DNA of 64,000 bases, taken from the NCBI RefSeq assembly GCF_024399315.1, contig NZ_CP075170.1, forward strand, positions 3,038,001 through 3,102,000, read 5' to 3'. Positions 9,424 to 16,990 of this stretch are shown in pieces (the stretch's first letter is position 1; the number at the start of each line of letters is the position of its first letter). Under the pieces are notes generated by a model. The model did not search any database, had not been told where the DNA came from, and saw nothing but the letters and a program-made list of their open reading frames with translations. Source of the stretch: Chryseobacterium sp. MA9 (lineage in GTDB: Bacteria > Bacteroidota > Bacteroidia > Flavobacteriales > Weeksellaceae). The translations under genes and the position numbers were made by a program.

Positions 9424-9804
9424 ATGTCAGACGAAAGAGTTAGATACAGCGATGCTGATTTACAGGAATTTAAAGCGATCATCAAAGAAAAAATAGAAAA
9501 AGCAGAAAAAGATCTTCAGCTTATCAGAGAAAGTTTCATCAACGACCAGAATAACGGAACTGATGATACCTCTCCTACTTTCAAAGCTTTTGAGGAAGGA
9601 GCAGAAACATTAAGCAAAGAGCAAAACTCTATTTTGGCAGGAAGACAGGAAAAATTCGTGCGTGACCTTAAAAATGCTTTGATCAGAATCGAAAACAAAA
9701 CGTATGGTGTTTGCAGAGTAACAGGAAAACTGATTCCTAAGGAAAGACTTTTAGCCGTTCCTCATGCTACGCTGAGCATTGAAGCGAAAAATATGCAAAA
9801 ATAA
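9424..9804 (+). CDS. DksA/TraR-family protein lacking the zinc cysteines
   Basis: A 126-residue DksA/TraR-like protein. An N-terminal coiled coil (residues 10-90) is followed by the C-terminal finger-like region YGVCRVTGKLIPKERL. DksA proteins enter the RNA polymerase secondary channel and act with ppGpp. The usual four-cysteine finger keeps only Cys97; the other three positions are Thr100, Ser118 and Ala121, so zinc binding is unlikely. The RL.A.P.A spacing of the family is kept, so the fold is probably retained. The gene follows ileS by 58 nt and is probably co-transcribed with the downstream small genes and lspA. Confidence 0.88.
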   Translation: MSDERVRYSDADLQEFKAIIKEKIEKAEKDLQLIRESFINDQNNGTDDTSPTFKAFEEGAETLSKEQNSILAGRQEKFVRDLKNALIRIENKTYGVCRVTGKLIPKERLLAVPHATLSIEAKNMQK

Positions 9805-9882
9805 CCGTAAGGTTTGTAAAATACTATTGGGTTTATATCGTATTCACGGATACTTTATAAACCTAATTTTTAATGTATACCC

Positions 9883-10128
9883 ATGAGCGAATTATTAATT
9901 TTAGGATTTATTATCGCAATAATTCTACTGTTTTTCAACAGAGAATGGATCAAAAACAGATTCTTCCCTGATCAGCAGAAAAACTATACTATTGATGATC
10001 AATTCAATTCTGATAAACGCGAGCGGGAGAAAGAGATCGACAGACTTTTAAGCAAAATGGGCAAAAACGGAATCAATGATTTGTCTGAAAAAGATAGAAA
10101 ACGACTCGACGAATTGTCCAAAATGTAA
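9883..10128 (+). CDS. Small membrane-anchored protein, DUF6576-like
   Basis: An 81-residue protein with one N-terminal transmembrane helix (LLILGFIIAIILLFF), a basic hinge and a charged helical tail. The tail IDRLLSKMGKNGINDLSEKD resembles the short C-terminal domain found after rhomboid proteases in Bacteroidota (DUF6576), here detached from the protease. Function unknown. It lies between the DksA-like gene and lspA, on the same strand. Confidence 0.7.
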   Translation: MSELLILGFIIAIILLFFNREWIKNRFFPDQQKNYTIDDQFNSDKREREKEIDRLLSKMGKNGINDLSEKDRKRLDELSKM

Positions 10129-10144
10129 AAATTAAATATAAGAA

Positions 10145-10339
10145 ATGGAATCTATTATAGTACATCCAAAAAATTCAATGGAGCTTAGTGCACTGAAAAG
10201 TGTACTGAAAGAAATGAACATTAAATTTGAAAAAGCTCATGTTAAAAGTTCGTATAACGGACAGAAAGTGGTTAAGAAAGCAAGCGATAATAACAATATA
10301 AAACCTGCTGCAAAACCGTCAAAACCTAAAGGACAGTAA
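10145..10339 (+). CDS. Small DUF2683-like protein
   Basis: A 64-residue protein. The first 35 residues (IIVHPKNSMELSALKSVLKE, then FEKA) resemble the DUF2683 family of small Bacteroidota proteins, some of which sit in toxin-antitoxin-like settings. The tail is basic and low in complexity (KPAAKPSKPKGQ). No toxin partner is adjacent. Its stop codon overlaps the lspA start by one base (TAATG), so the two are likely translationally coupled. Confidence 0.7.
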   Translation: MESIIVHPKNSMELSALKSVLKEMNIKFEKAHVKSSYNGQKVVKKASDNNNIKPAAKPSKPKGQ

Positions 10340-10980
10340 TGAAAAAGATATTAGCGATAACATTTTTAGTGTTGTTAATTGACCAGGCTTCAAAAATTTA
10401 CATCAAAACTCATTTTGAACTGAATGAAAGCATTCCTGTGATAAACGGTTTCTTTAACAAAACTTTTGTTGAAAACCCGGGAATGGCCTATGGATTTCAT
10501 TTTGGCGGAATCATCGGAAAATACTTTCTGGTAATCCTAAGAGTTTTCCTGATCGGAGGAATGGTATATATGTTTAAAAAATGGTTAAAAGACGGAGCTT
10601 CCAATTATCTTTTGATTCCAATGGCTATCATTTTCGCCGGAGCAATCGGAAATCTTATTGACGGAATGTTTTACGGAATGATCTTCGATACCGGAACAGT
10701 ATATGATGCCAGTACCGACCGATGGATTGGATATGGAGGCATCTCTAAGCTTGTTCCTTTCGGACATGGATATTCTACCTTTATGAAAGGCTGTGTGGTA
10801 GATATGCTTCACTTCCCGGTAGTAGACTGGTACGTTCCCGAAAGCTGGCCTTTAATAGGAGGAAAACATATTGAGTTCTTCAAATATATTTTCAATGTTG
10901 CCGATTCTGCTATCACAATAGGTGCGGCTTTCCTTCTAATCTTCAGAAAAAAAGCATTCCCAAATGGGCTTGAGTTTTAA
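10339..10980 (+). CDS. lspA: Signal peptidase II
   Basis: A 213-residue lipoprotein signal peptidase, an inner-membrane aspartic protease that removes signal peptides from diacylglyceryl-modified lipoproteins. It has four predicted membrane helices. Conserved motifs are DQASK in helix 1, NPGMAYGF, GAIGNLIDG with VVDMLHFP carrying the first catalytic aspartate, and FNVADS with the second. It is longer than the about 165 residues of enterobacterial LspA because of a loop near residues 110-155, as is usual in Bacteroidota. The start overlaps the stop of the preceding small gene. Confidence 0.96.
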   Translation: MKKILAITFLVLLIDQASKIYIKTHFELNESIPVINGFFNKTFVENPGMAYGFHFGGIIGKYFLVILRVFLIGGMVYMFKKWLKDGASNYLLIPMAIIFAGAIGNLIDGMFYGMIFDTGTVYDASTDRWIGYGGISKLVPFGHGYSTFMKGCVVDMLHFPVVDWYVPESWPLIGGKHIEFFKYIFNVADSAITIGAAFLLIFRKKAFPNGLEF

Positions 10981-10983
10981 AAG

Positions 10984-11640
10984 ATGTATTTTCGGATGAA
11001 AAAAATAATCAAAAATATTTTTAAAATTTTCCTGCTTCTTCTGGTTGCAGGAATTATTTTTATTGCCTGGGCGAATTACAGCATCAAAAAGGACAGCGAA
11101 TCATTTGTATCTTACAATATCGCTGATGTACCGGAAGCCAAAACAGGACTGTTACTGGGAACCGGAAAACTTCTGGCCAACGGAACCCCAAATGCGTATT
11201 TCTACAACAGAATTAAGGCTGCAAGCGATTTATACAAAAGCGGAAAAGTACAATATATCATTGTAAGTGGCGACAACAGTACCAAAGACTATAATGAACC
11301 TGAAGATATGCAGCTGGCGTTGATGCAGGAAGGAGTTCCACAGGATAAAATTATTTTAGACCATGCCGGGTTTAGAACGCTGGATTCTGTGGTAAGAGCA
11401 AAAGATATTTTCAGCCAGACAAAGCTGATCATTATTTCTCAGAAATTCCACAATGAAAGAGCCGTTTTCCTGGCCAGAAAAAATGGAATGGAAGCCTTTG
11501 GATATAATGCTGCTGATGTAAATAAATATGCAGGGTTAAAAACCAACATTAGAGAATATGCTGCCAAAGCAAAAGCTTACTGGGATCTTCTTTTTGGGGT
11601 AGAGCCTAAATTTGGAGGAGAGAAGATTGTGATTCCTTAA
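10984..11640 (+). CDS. SanA/YdcF-like DUF218 envelope protein
   Basis: A 218-residue protein with one N-terminal transmembrane anchor and a DUF218 domain. Visible family segments are LLLGTGKLL, the YIIVSGDNS strand and turn, the EPEDMQLALMQEGVP helix, the LDHAGFRTLDS motif and IISQKFHNERA. E. coli SanA of this family affects vancomycin exclusion at high temperature, and the enzymatic role is not settled. An in-frame ATG at 10996 (MKKII) could be the true start, since the membrane anchor begins right after it. It follows lspA by 3 nt, so it is probably in the same operon. Confidence 0.85.
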   Translation: MYFRMKKIIKNIFKIFLLLLVAGIIFIAWANYSIKKDSESFVSYNIADVPEAKTGLLLGTGKLLANGTPNAYFYNRIKAASDLYKSGKVQYIIVSGDNSTKDYNEPEDMQLALMQEGVPQDKIILDHAGFRTLDSVVRAKDIFSQTKLIIISQKFHNERAVFLARKNGMEAFGYNAADVNKYAGLKTNIREYAAKAKAYWDLLFGVEPKFGGEKIVIP

Positions 11641-11646
11641 TCTTTT

Positions 11647-11783
11647 TTAACCACAGATTACGCAGATTTTCACAGATGATTGGGTTGAACATGCTAGATT
11701 TTTGTGGATTGATAGGTTTTGGCTAAAGCTATTGAACGAGTTCTTAATTTAAAGCTGGCCAGGCTAAAGCTCCTATTGAATTT
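11647..11783. repeat. Composite intergenic repeat, copy B
   Basis: The second copy of the element at 5633. Its first module (11647-11687) matches copy A at 36 of 41 positions. The second module near 11751-11783 again contains GGCTAAAGC and TATTGAAT. It lies in the gene-free stretch 11641-11965, together with the octamer array and the trpS promoter. Confidence 0.7.
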
Positions 11784-11794
11784 TAAATGACAAC

Positions 11795-11898
11795 ATCTTT
11801 TAATCTTTTAATCTTTTAATCTTTTAATCTTTTAATCTTTTAATCTTTTAATCTTTTAATCTTTTAATCTTTTAATCTTTTAATCTTTTAATCTTTTA
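11795..11898. repeat. 13 exact tandem copies of the octamer ATCTTTTA
   Basis: A perfect 104-nt array of 13 copies of ATCTTTTA with no mismatches. It ends 24 nt before the -7 box of trpS. Perfect short tandem arrays change copy number by slippage, so this is a candidate variable locus. An 8-nt unit is not a multiple of three, but no reading frame crosses it. Confidence 0.97.
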
Positions 11899-11922
11899 CA
11901 CCATTATTCCCGTCAAACCTCG

Positions 11923-11930
11923 TAAATTTG
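11923..11930 (+). promoter_or_regulatory. -7 box of the trpS promoter
   Basis: TAAATTTG matches TAnnTTTG. No TTG lies at -33; that position falls just past the end of the octamer array. Transcription should start near 11937, about 29 nt before the ATG. Confidence 0.5.
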
Positions 11931-11965
11931 CTATTCATTAATTTTTAAATATAAATTTTAAACAA

Positions 11966-12934
11966 ATGTCAAGAATTCTTACCGGCATTCAAGCCACCGG
12001 AACACCCCATCTTGGAAATTTATTGGGGGCAATTATTCCTGCTATTGAACTATCCAAGCAGGAAGGAAATGAATCATTTTTATTTATTGCGAATCTTCAC
12101 ACGCTTACCCAGATTAAAGATGCGCAGACGTTAAGACAAAATACCTACGAGATTGCTGCGGCTTGGCTTGCTTGTGGATTGGATACTGAAAAAACATATT
12201 TCTACAGACAAAGTGATATCGCTGAAACCTGTGAACTTTCTTGGCATTTATCATGTTTTTTTCCTTATCAAAGATTAACATTGGCCCATTCATTCAAGGA
12301 TAAAGCTGACAGACTTCAGGATGTAAATGCGGGTCTCTTTACTTATCCTATTTTGATGGCTGCAGATATTTTACTGTATGATGCTGAAATTGTCCCTGTA
12401 GGAAAAGACCAGCTTCAGCACCTGGAATTTGCCAGAGATGTTGCCTCAAGATTCAACAATCAGATGGGTGAAATTCTTGTGCTGCCACAGTCTGAACTTC
12501 AGGAAGACACCAAATATGTTCCTGGAACAGACGGTCAGAAAATGTCAAAATCAAGAGGAAATATCATCAATATTTTCTTACCTGAAAAGGAACTTAAAAA
12601 GCAGGTAATGAGTATTGAATCGGATTCAAAATCTTTAGAAGAGCCTAAGGATCCTGAAACAGATAAAACATTCCAGATTTATCAACTTGTTGCTACACCT
12701 GAACAGACTGAAGAATTAAGAGCAAAATATCTTGCCGGAAACTTCGGATACGGACATGCTAAGAAAGAATTACTGGATCTTATTCTGGTACGTTTTGAGA
12801 AGGAAAGAGAAACGTTCAATTATTATATGAACAATCTTGACGAGCTGGAAGCAAAACTACAGCAAGGCGCTGAGAAAACCAGACCTATCGCACTGGAAAC
12901 TCTTAAAAGAGTAAGAACAAGCTTAGGATTTTAA
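11966..12934 (+). CDS. trpS: Tryptophan--tRNA ligase
   Basis: A 322-residue class I synthetase that charges tRNA-Trp. The HIGH-type motif is TGTPHLGNLLG near residue 12, and the KMSKS motif is GQKMSKSRGN near residue 190. Its length is typical of bacterial TrpRS. It stands alone with its own promoter and a good terminator after the stop. The octamer array directly upstream is its only unusual feature. Confidence 0.97.
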   Translation: MSRILTGIQATGTPHLGNLLGAIIPAIELSKQEGNESFLFIANLHTLTQIKDAQTLRQNTYEIAAAWLACGLDTEKTYFYRQSDIAETCELSWHLSCFFPYQRLTLAHSFKDKADRLQDVNAGLFTYPILMAADILLYDAEIVPVGKDQLQHLEFARDVASRFNNQMGEILVLPQSELQEDTKYVPGTDGQKMSKSRGNIINIFLPEKELKKQVMSIESDSKSLEEPKDPETDKTFQIYQLVATPEQTEELRAKYLAGNFGYGHAKKELLDLILVRFEKERETFNYYMNNLDELEAKLQQGAEKTRPIALETLKRVRTSLGF

Positions 12935-12954
12935 TTCCGAGTTTTAAACATAAG

Positions 12955-12980
12955 AAAGCCTTTCGTTTGAAAGGCTTTTT
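12955..12980 (+). terminator. trpS terminator
   Basis: A 10-bp perfect stem (AAAGCCTTTC and GAAAGGCTTT) with a GTTT loop, followed by a T run. It lies 20 nt past the trpS stop and may also serve the convergent histidine kinase gene. Confidence 0.88.
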
Positions 12981-13013
12981 CTATTGATATAAATTGATAT
13001 AAAATATTACTTT

Positions 13014-14300
13014 TTAACGGGCATTATTCTTTGTCAGAATAAAGTAATGCATCTGATCTCCAAATTCATAGACAATATCCCAGCCTGGGTATTGTTTTAT
13101 AATGGTTTTAATGATAGACAGTCCCAAGCCTGTGGATGTATGATCTGATCCCTGTTTATAGAAACGGTTAAAAATTCTTGATTTATCTAAAGGTACAGAT
13201 GTTCCGCTATTTTGGAATGTGATCCTGTTATTTTCAACGATAATATTTAAGGTTCCTTCTTCATTATTATATTTAACAGCATTTTTAAGAAGATTGGATA
13301 ACAGAATATCTGCCAGATCCTGATTAAAATCTGCCATAAATTGCCCTTTCTCAATAATATTGACCTCTACTTTTTTAAATGTAATGAAATCTTCATAATT
13401 CTGAACCAATTGAGCAATCATCCCATTAAAATTAACATCTGAAGTTTTATTAAATTGGCTGTTCTCAATTTTGGAAAGCATGAGTAAGGATTTATTTAAC
13501 CCTACCATTCTTCTCAGATCATTCTTCACTTCAGTAAGAAAGGTAAGATTCTTTTTATCAAGATCATCATTCTGAACCATGAGATCAATCTTATTGATCA
13601 CAATAGCCAAAGGAGTCTGAAGCTCATGAGAAGCATTTTCAATAAACTGTTTCTGCTGATAAAAAACAAGCTCGTTACGTTCAATCATTTCATTGATTTC
13701 CACATTCAATTCTTCAAACTCGGTGATTTTATAAGTCTGCTTTTCCTGCGAAAAAGGGATTCCAAACTGATATTTTTTAAGTTTATCCAAAATCAGATAG
13801 AAAGGCCTCATTGCTTTATTCAACAGATATCCGTTGATTACAACAATACTTATGACCAAAAGGAGATAAAGCACAATCAAGGCTGTCGTAAGATCGTATA
13901 TCAATTCATCTTCTTCTACGGTGGAAGTTCTTATGATAAGCCGTTGATTCATTTTGAACTGATCAATAAAGTCTGCCTCAAGAACCCTGTAAGGCTGGTC
14001 TTTATCATCATATTCCATGTAGTACATCTTGTTGTAAAGCCTGCTTTTGTTTTGATATTCTTCAGCTTTGATTGGGTTGATTTTAAATTCATTGAATCCA
14101 AAATCATTATTATTCAAAAGCTGAGGATTAAGATAAACAGCTTTGATGATCTGTATTTTCCGGTTCCTCAATCCATCATCTACATTATCATGTACTTCAT
14201 CCAGAATGTAGGCATAAAACAATCCTGCCCAAACTGCAATAATAAATAGCAGGATTATGATCAGGTATTTTATGGTATAATATTTTAAAGAGACTTTCAT
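13014..14300 (-). CDS. Sensor histidine kinase, OmpR-partner type
   Basis: A 428-residue membrane kinase. Two transmembrane helices (residues about 10-32 and 140-162) enclose a periplasmic sensor region. They are followed by a HisKA domain with the phosphorylated His in ASHELQTPLA near residue 225, and an HATPase domain with N box NAVKYN and G motifs ending GLGLSIIK. It should autophosphorylate and pass phosphate to the regulator encoded just upstream. The two genes overlap by one base (TGATG), so they are co-translated. The signal is not evident from the sequence. Confidence 0.93.
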   Translation of the reverse strand: MKVSLKYYTIKYLIIILLFIIAVWAGLFYAYILDEVHDNVDDGLRNRKIQIIKAVYLNPQLLNNNDFGFNEFKINPIKAEEYQNKSRLYNKMYYMEYDDKDQPYRVLEADFIDQFKMNQRLIIRTSTVEEDELIYDLTTALIVLYLLLVISIVVINGYLLNKAMRPFYLILDKLKKYQFGIPFSQEKQTYKITEFEELNVEINEMIERNELVFYQQKQFIENASHELQTPLAIVINKIDLMVQNDDLDKKNLTFLTEVKNDLRRMVGLNKSLLMLSKIENSQFNKTSDVNFNGMIAQLVQNYEDFITFKKVEVNIIEKGQFMADFNQDLADILLSNLLKNAVKYNNEEGTLNIIVENNRITFQNSGTSVPLDKSRIFNRFYKQGSDHTSTGLGLSIIKTIIKQYPGWDIVYEFGDQMHYFILTKNNAR

Positions 14301-14971
14301 CAGATGAATTTATATCCTATTCCGTACACAGCCTGGAAATCGGCTTCTGCATTGAGTGTTTTTAATTTTTTACGAAGATTTTTGATTTGGGAATAAATAA
14401 AATCCAGACTGTCTGCCTGATCTATATAATCTCCCCAAATGGCTTCTGCCAGAGTTGTCTTTTGCAGGGTTTTTTCCGGATGGATAACAAAATAATACAA
14501 AAGATCATATTCTTTACGGTTGAGAACCAGCTCCTCATCTCCTATTTTTACTGTTCTGTTCTCCGGATCAATACTTATATTTTTGTAACGGATAATATTT
14601 TCGCCATCCTGATTTTTTCTTCTGATCACAGATTTGATTCTCGCCATCAGCTCCGCAAGGTGGAAAGGTTTTGCAAGATAATCATCAGCTCCAATTTCCA
14701 GTCCGGTTACCTTATCATCTACTGAATCTTTAGCAGAAAGGATGATTACGGGATCTTTCTTGTGCATTTTTTTTATTTCTTTCAGCAGATCTATTCCGTT
14801 TCCGTCAGGCAGCATAATATCCAGCAAAATACAGTCATATTCGTAAGAAATAATTTTCTCCAGCCCGCCGCTGTAATTTTCTGCATATTCCACAATGAAA
14901 TGCTCTGCTTCAAGAAATTTCTGGACTGTATCTTTCAGTTCGGGTTCATCTTCTACTATTAAAATCTTCAT
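14300..14971 (-). CDS. Response regulator, OmpR/PhoB family
   Basis: A 223-residue regulator. The receiver domain starts MKILIVEDEPEL, with the phospho-acceptor Asp in CILLDIMLPDGNG near residue 52 and the conserved Lys in DDYLAKPFH. The C-terminal winged helix (about residues 128-223) shows the OmpR pattern, including LNRKEYDLL and YGIGYKFI. It binds DNA after phosphorylation by the downstream kinase. The region 14972-15177 upstream holds no gene. Targets are unknown; CusR/CopR-like metal or envelope stress roles are possible but not shown. Confidence 0.93.
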   Translation of the reverse strand: MKILIVEDEPELKDTVQKFLEAEHFIVEYAENYSGGLEKIISYEYDCILLDIMLPDGNGIDLLKEIKKMHKKDPVIILSAKDSVDDKVTGLEIGADDYLAKPFHLAELMARIKSVIRRKNQDGENIIRYKNISIDPENRTVKIGDEELVLNRKEYDLLYYFVIHPEKTLQKTTLAEAIWGDYIDQADSLDFIYSQIKNLRKKLKTLNAEADFQAVYGIGYKFI

Positions 14972-15177
14972 ACCTCTGGGTCTATATGCTCTGCTGCATG
15001 ATTAACTAATATCAAATATAGGAAATTATAAGGAGGGAAGCCGGAGATAGAAATTCACATCCGAAAGTCTAAGAAAACAGGATCAGTATAAGTGTTATAT
15101 GATATATCACCGATAAGATATCTATAAAATGGAAATACTCTCTGCCCTCTTCCCTCAGGTGCTTTTTCATGAATAAT

Positions 15178-15384
15178 CTAATTTGATTTCACATTGCAGC
15201 CTTCTGCATCAAAAACAAGACATTTACCGTTCATCAAATGGATTTTATAGGCATTATATTTTCTTTCGATGGAATGGATTACGCTGCAAGGATGATTCCT
15301 TGTCATAAATGAGACCATATTCTTTCTAATCTGGGCAGAAGAGATCTTTCTTCCGTTACTGTTTATTAAATTCCAGTTAACCAT
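15178..15384 (-). CDS. Small PepSY-like protein without signal peptide
   Basis: A 68-residue protein. The stretch YKIHLMNGKCLVFDAEGC follows the pattern Y-K-x-x-L-x-N-G-x-x-x-x-F-D-x-x-G seen twice in the neighbouring secreted protein, so it appears to be a single PepSY-like (DUF2874) repeat. It lacks a signal peptide and could be a cytoplasmic paralogue or a degenerate remnant. It lies 34 nt downstream of that protein's gene, probably in one transcript. Confidence 0.6.
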   Translation of the reverse strand: MVNWNLINSNGRKISSAQIRKNMVSFMTRNHPCSVIHSIERKYNAYKIHLMNGKCLVFDAEGCNVKSN

Positions 15385-15418
15385 ATTATTAAAATTTAGT
15401 GTTTATATTAGTTGTGAA

Positions 15419-15868
15419 TTAATCATCAATTCTTTTAAAATTTCCGTTACTGTCAAATTCAAGCTCCAATCCGTTGGAAAGCTCTGCTTTATAAGACCAT
15501 CTTTTCTTTTCGATCTTGATGATGTAGGTGTTGGGAAAGTTCTTTGTACTGTAATTTCTGATGGATACCGGAATAAAACCATACGGAAGCTTCTGATGCT
15601 TTCCATCCACTTCTTTCCAGTTTCCATTGCTGTCAAACTCCATTTTCATTCCATTAGTCAGATATACTTTATATTCGTCTACTCCATAGATTTCTCTGTC
15701 TTCTATGGCTGAGTTTACAGGGATTCCTTTAAAATGGGCAGCAAGAAAGTTTTTAGCTGTTTTAGGTAGCTGATTAGCATTGATCGCTCTGTCCTGTGCC
15801 GAAATTAAGCCTCCTATTAATAAAAACATAATCATCAATACTCCTGTGATTTTCTTTACATTTTTCAT
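15419..15868 (-). CDS. Secreted PepSY-like (DUF2874) protein
   Basis: A 149-residue exported protein with two copies of a PepSY-like repeat: YKVYLTNGMKMEFDSNG and YKAELSNGLELEFDSNG. The start at 15868 is chosen because the signal peptide (MKNVKKI, hydrophobic core, ISAQ cleavage) begins there; upstream in-frame starts would bury it. Such proteins are common in Bacteroidota periplasms and are thought to bind or inhibit partners, but no activity is known. A small paralogue follows. The open frame overlapping it in another phase is a shadow. Confidence 0.82.
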   Translation of the reverse strand: MKNVKKITGVLMIMFLLIGGLISAQDRAINANQLPKTAKNFLAAHFKGIPVNSAIEDREIYGVDEYKVYLTNGMKMEFDSNGNWKEVDGKHQKLPYGFIPVSIRNYSTKNFPNTYIIKIEKKRWSYKAELSNGLELEFDSNGNFKRIDD

Positions 15869-15976
15869 AACATTTAATTTTTCTGTCATTATTATGGAGC
15901 AAAGTTCCAAATCAATTTGGGAAAGAATTGGGAAAAATTATTTCGTTAAAAAATAAATAGGGTAAAGTTTAAATTT

Positions 15977-16018
15977 GACCACAGATTTTCGGAGATGATA
16001 ACAGATGTTTACGTTGAT
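15977..16018. repeat. Degenerate copy of the CCACAGATT intergenic repeat
   Basis: GACCACAGATTTTC followed by further CAGATG words resembles the first module at 5633 and 11647, but is shorter and more diverged. The GGCTAAAGC module is absent. Confidence 0.45.
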
Positions 16019-16041
16019 TTTTAGAAAAGTATTAAAAACAG

Positions 16042-16075
16042 AAAAGCCACTAAGTAAAACTTAATGGCTTTTTAT
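16042..16075 (-). terminator. Terminator of the YjjG-type phosphatase gene
   Basis: A 12-bp stem with one mismatch (AAAGCCACTAAGT and ACTTAATGGCTTT) and an AAA loop, T-rich on both outer sides. It lies 18 nt past the stop of the minus-strand gene. Confidence 0.75.
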
Positions 16076-16092
16076 TAGATTTTATGATCTTA

Positions 16093-16788
16093 TTATAGAT
16101 ATTCTTTAATCTGCTGAAGATGGGTAATGGCTTTTAATCCTTCCTTCTGCCTGTCTTCTTTATAGACATCGAAGAAAATAGCATCCATCCCGAAATCTGT
16201 TGCTCCCATGGCATCAGCAATCCAGTCATCCCCAATCAGAATACTTTCTTCTTTTCTGGCCTCAGAAAGCCCTAAGGAGTATTCAAAAATTCTGGGATTG
16301 GGTTTTCTTACTCCTACAGCATCTGCACTGGTAATCGTTTTAAAATAAGGTGCAATTCCGGACAGGGTACATTTTCTTTCTGTTACTTCCTGAAATCCAT
16401 TGGAAATAATGTGTAATGTATAATTCTTAGCTTTCAGATATTCTAAAACATCTTCAGCTCCTTCTACCAATTCATTATGACTCACGATATTATCAAGGAA
16501 GTTTTCTTCAAAATAAAGAGCAAGTTCTTTATTATCTACTCCAAAATGTTTAAATGAATCATAAAAACGGTGTTCTCTCAAGTACTCTTTGCCAATAATC
16601 CCATCTCTGATCTTTTCCCATAAATCTTCATTGATATCATGGTAAACAGAGTGAAATTCCTCAAAATCAATATGATACTTTGAAGTAATTTCCTGTTTTT
16701 CAAAAAGTTCTTTGATGGTAAGATAGGCATTTCTGCGGTGATCCCAGAGTGTATTATCCAGGTCAAAAAAAACGTGCTGCATTTTCAT
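16093..16788 (-). CDS. HAD-family nucleotidase, YjjG-like
   Basis: A 231-residue haloacid dehalogenase-type phosphatase. Motif I FFDLDNTLWD near residue 6 carries the nucleophilic aspartate, motif II is HIISNGF, a conserved lysine is in GVRKPNPRIF, and motif III is ILIGDDWIADAMGA. The pattern matches YjjG, which dephosphorylates pyrimidine nucleotides, including damaged ones. The ATG at 16788 (MKMQHVFF) is the start; a TTG nine bases upstream is in frame but less likely. Upstream is a 44-codon ORF. Confidence 0.88.
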   Translation of the reverse strand: MKMQHVFFDLDNTLWDHRRNAYLTIKELFEKQEITSKYHIDFEEFHSVYHDINEDLWEKIRDGIIGKEYLREHRFYDSFKHFGVDNKELALYFEENFLDNIVSHNELVEGAEDVLEYLKAKNYTLHIISNGFQEVTERKCTLSGIAPYFKTITSADAVGVRKPNPRIFEYSLGLSEARKEESILIGDDWIADAMGATDFGMDAIFFDVYKEDRQKEGLKAITHLQQIKEYL

Positions 16789-16808
16789 ACAGCACAAAGT
16801 TAATAATT

Positions 16809-16943
16809 TTAATTTTTCGAGATAGGATAATTTTTGCTCTTGCTTTTCACAATTTCAAGGCTTTTAGAAAAATTCAGCAAAAAATCAATGGTTTGTTTCT
16901 TAGGTTTCAAAGTTTTCACTTTTAAGGAGTCATTTTTTTTCAT
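16809..16943 (-). CDS. 44-residue basic protein after the sigma factor
   Basis: The ORF runs from an ATG at 16943 to a TAA at 16809. The product starts MKKNDSLKVKTLKPKKQ, has a central TIDFLLNFSKSLEIVKSK helix and ends in ISKN. It is strongly basic with no membrane segment. The KPKK, then T-I-x-x-x-L-N-F-S-K-S/A-L-E-x-x-K pattern looks like a small protein seen elsewhere in Flavobacteriia near sigma genes. That is from memory and unchecked. It lies 47 nt downstream of the sigma factor stop on the same strand. Confidence 0.65.
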   Translation of the reverse strand: MKKNDSLKVKTLKPKKQTIDFLLNFSKSLEIVKSKSKNYPISKN

Positions 16944-16990
16944 AAGCGAAGTATGTTTTCCTTAAAACGTGAAATTTCCCGAAATATTAT

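Noticed and set aside
11795..11898. CRISPR array
   Set aside because: The unit is a pure 8-nt tandem repeat without spacers, and no cas genes are nearby.
13626..14249. Plus-strand open frame of 207 codons opposite the histidine kinase gene
   Set aside because: It lies fully antisense to a kinase with clear motifs, its translation is I/F/K-rich without domains, and no promoter or start context supports it.
14972..15177. Possible RNA gene in this spacer
   Set aside because: I found no tRNA-like cloverleaf, promoter or stable hairpin in it.
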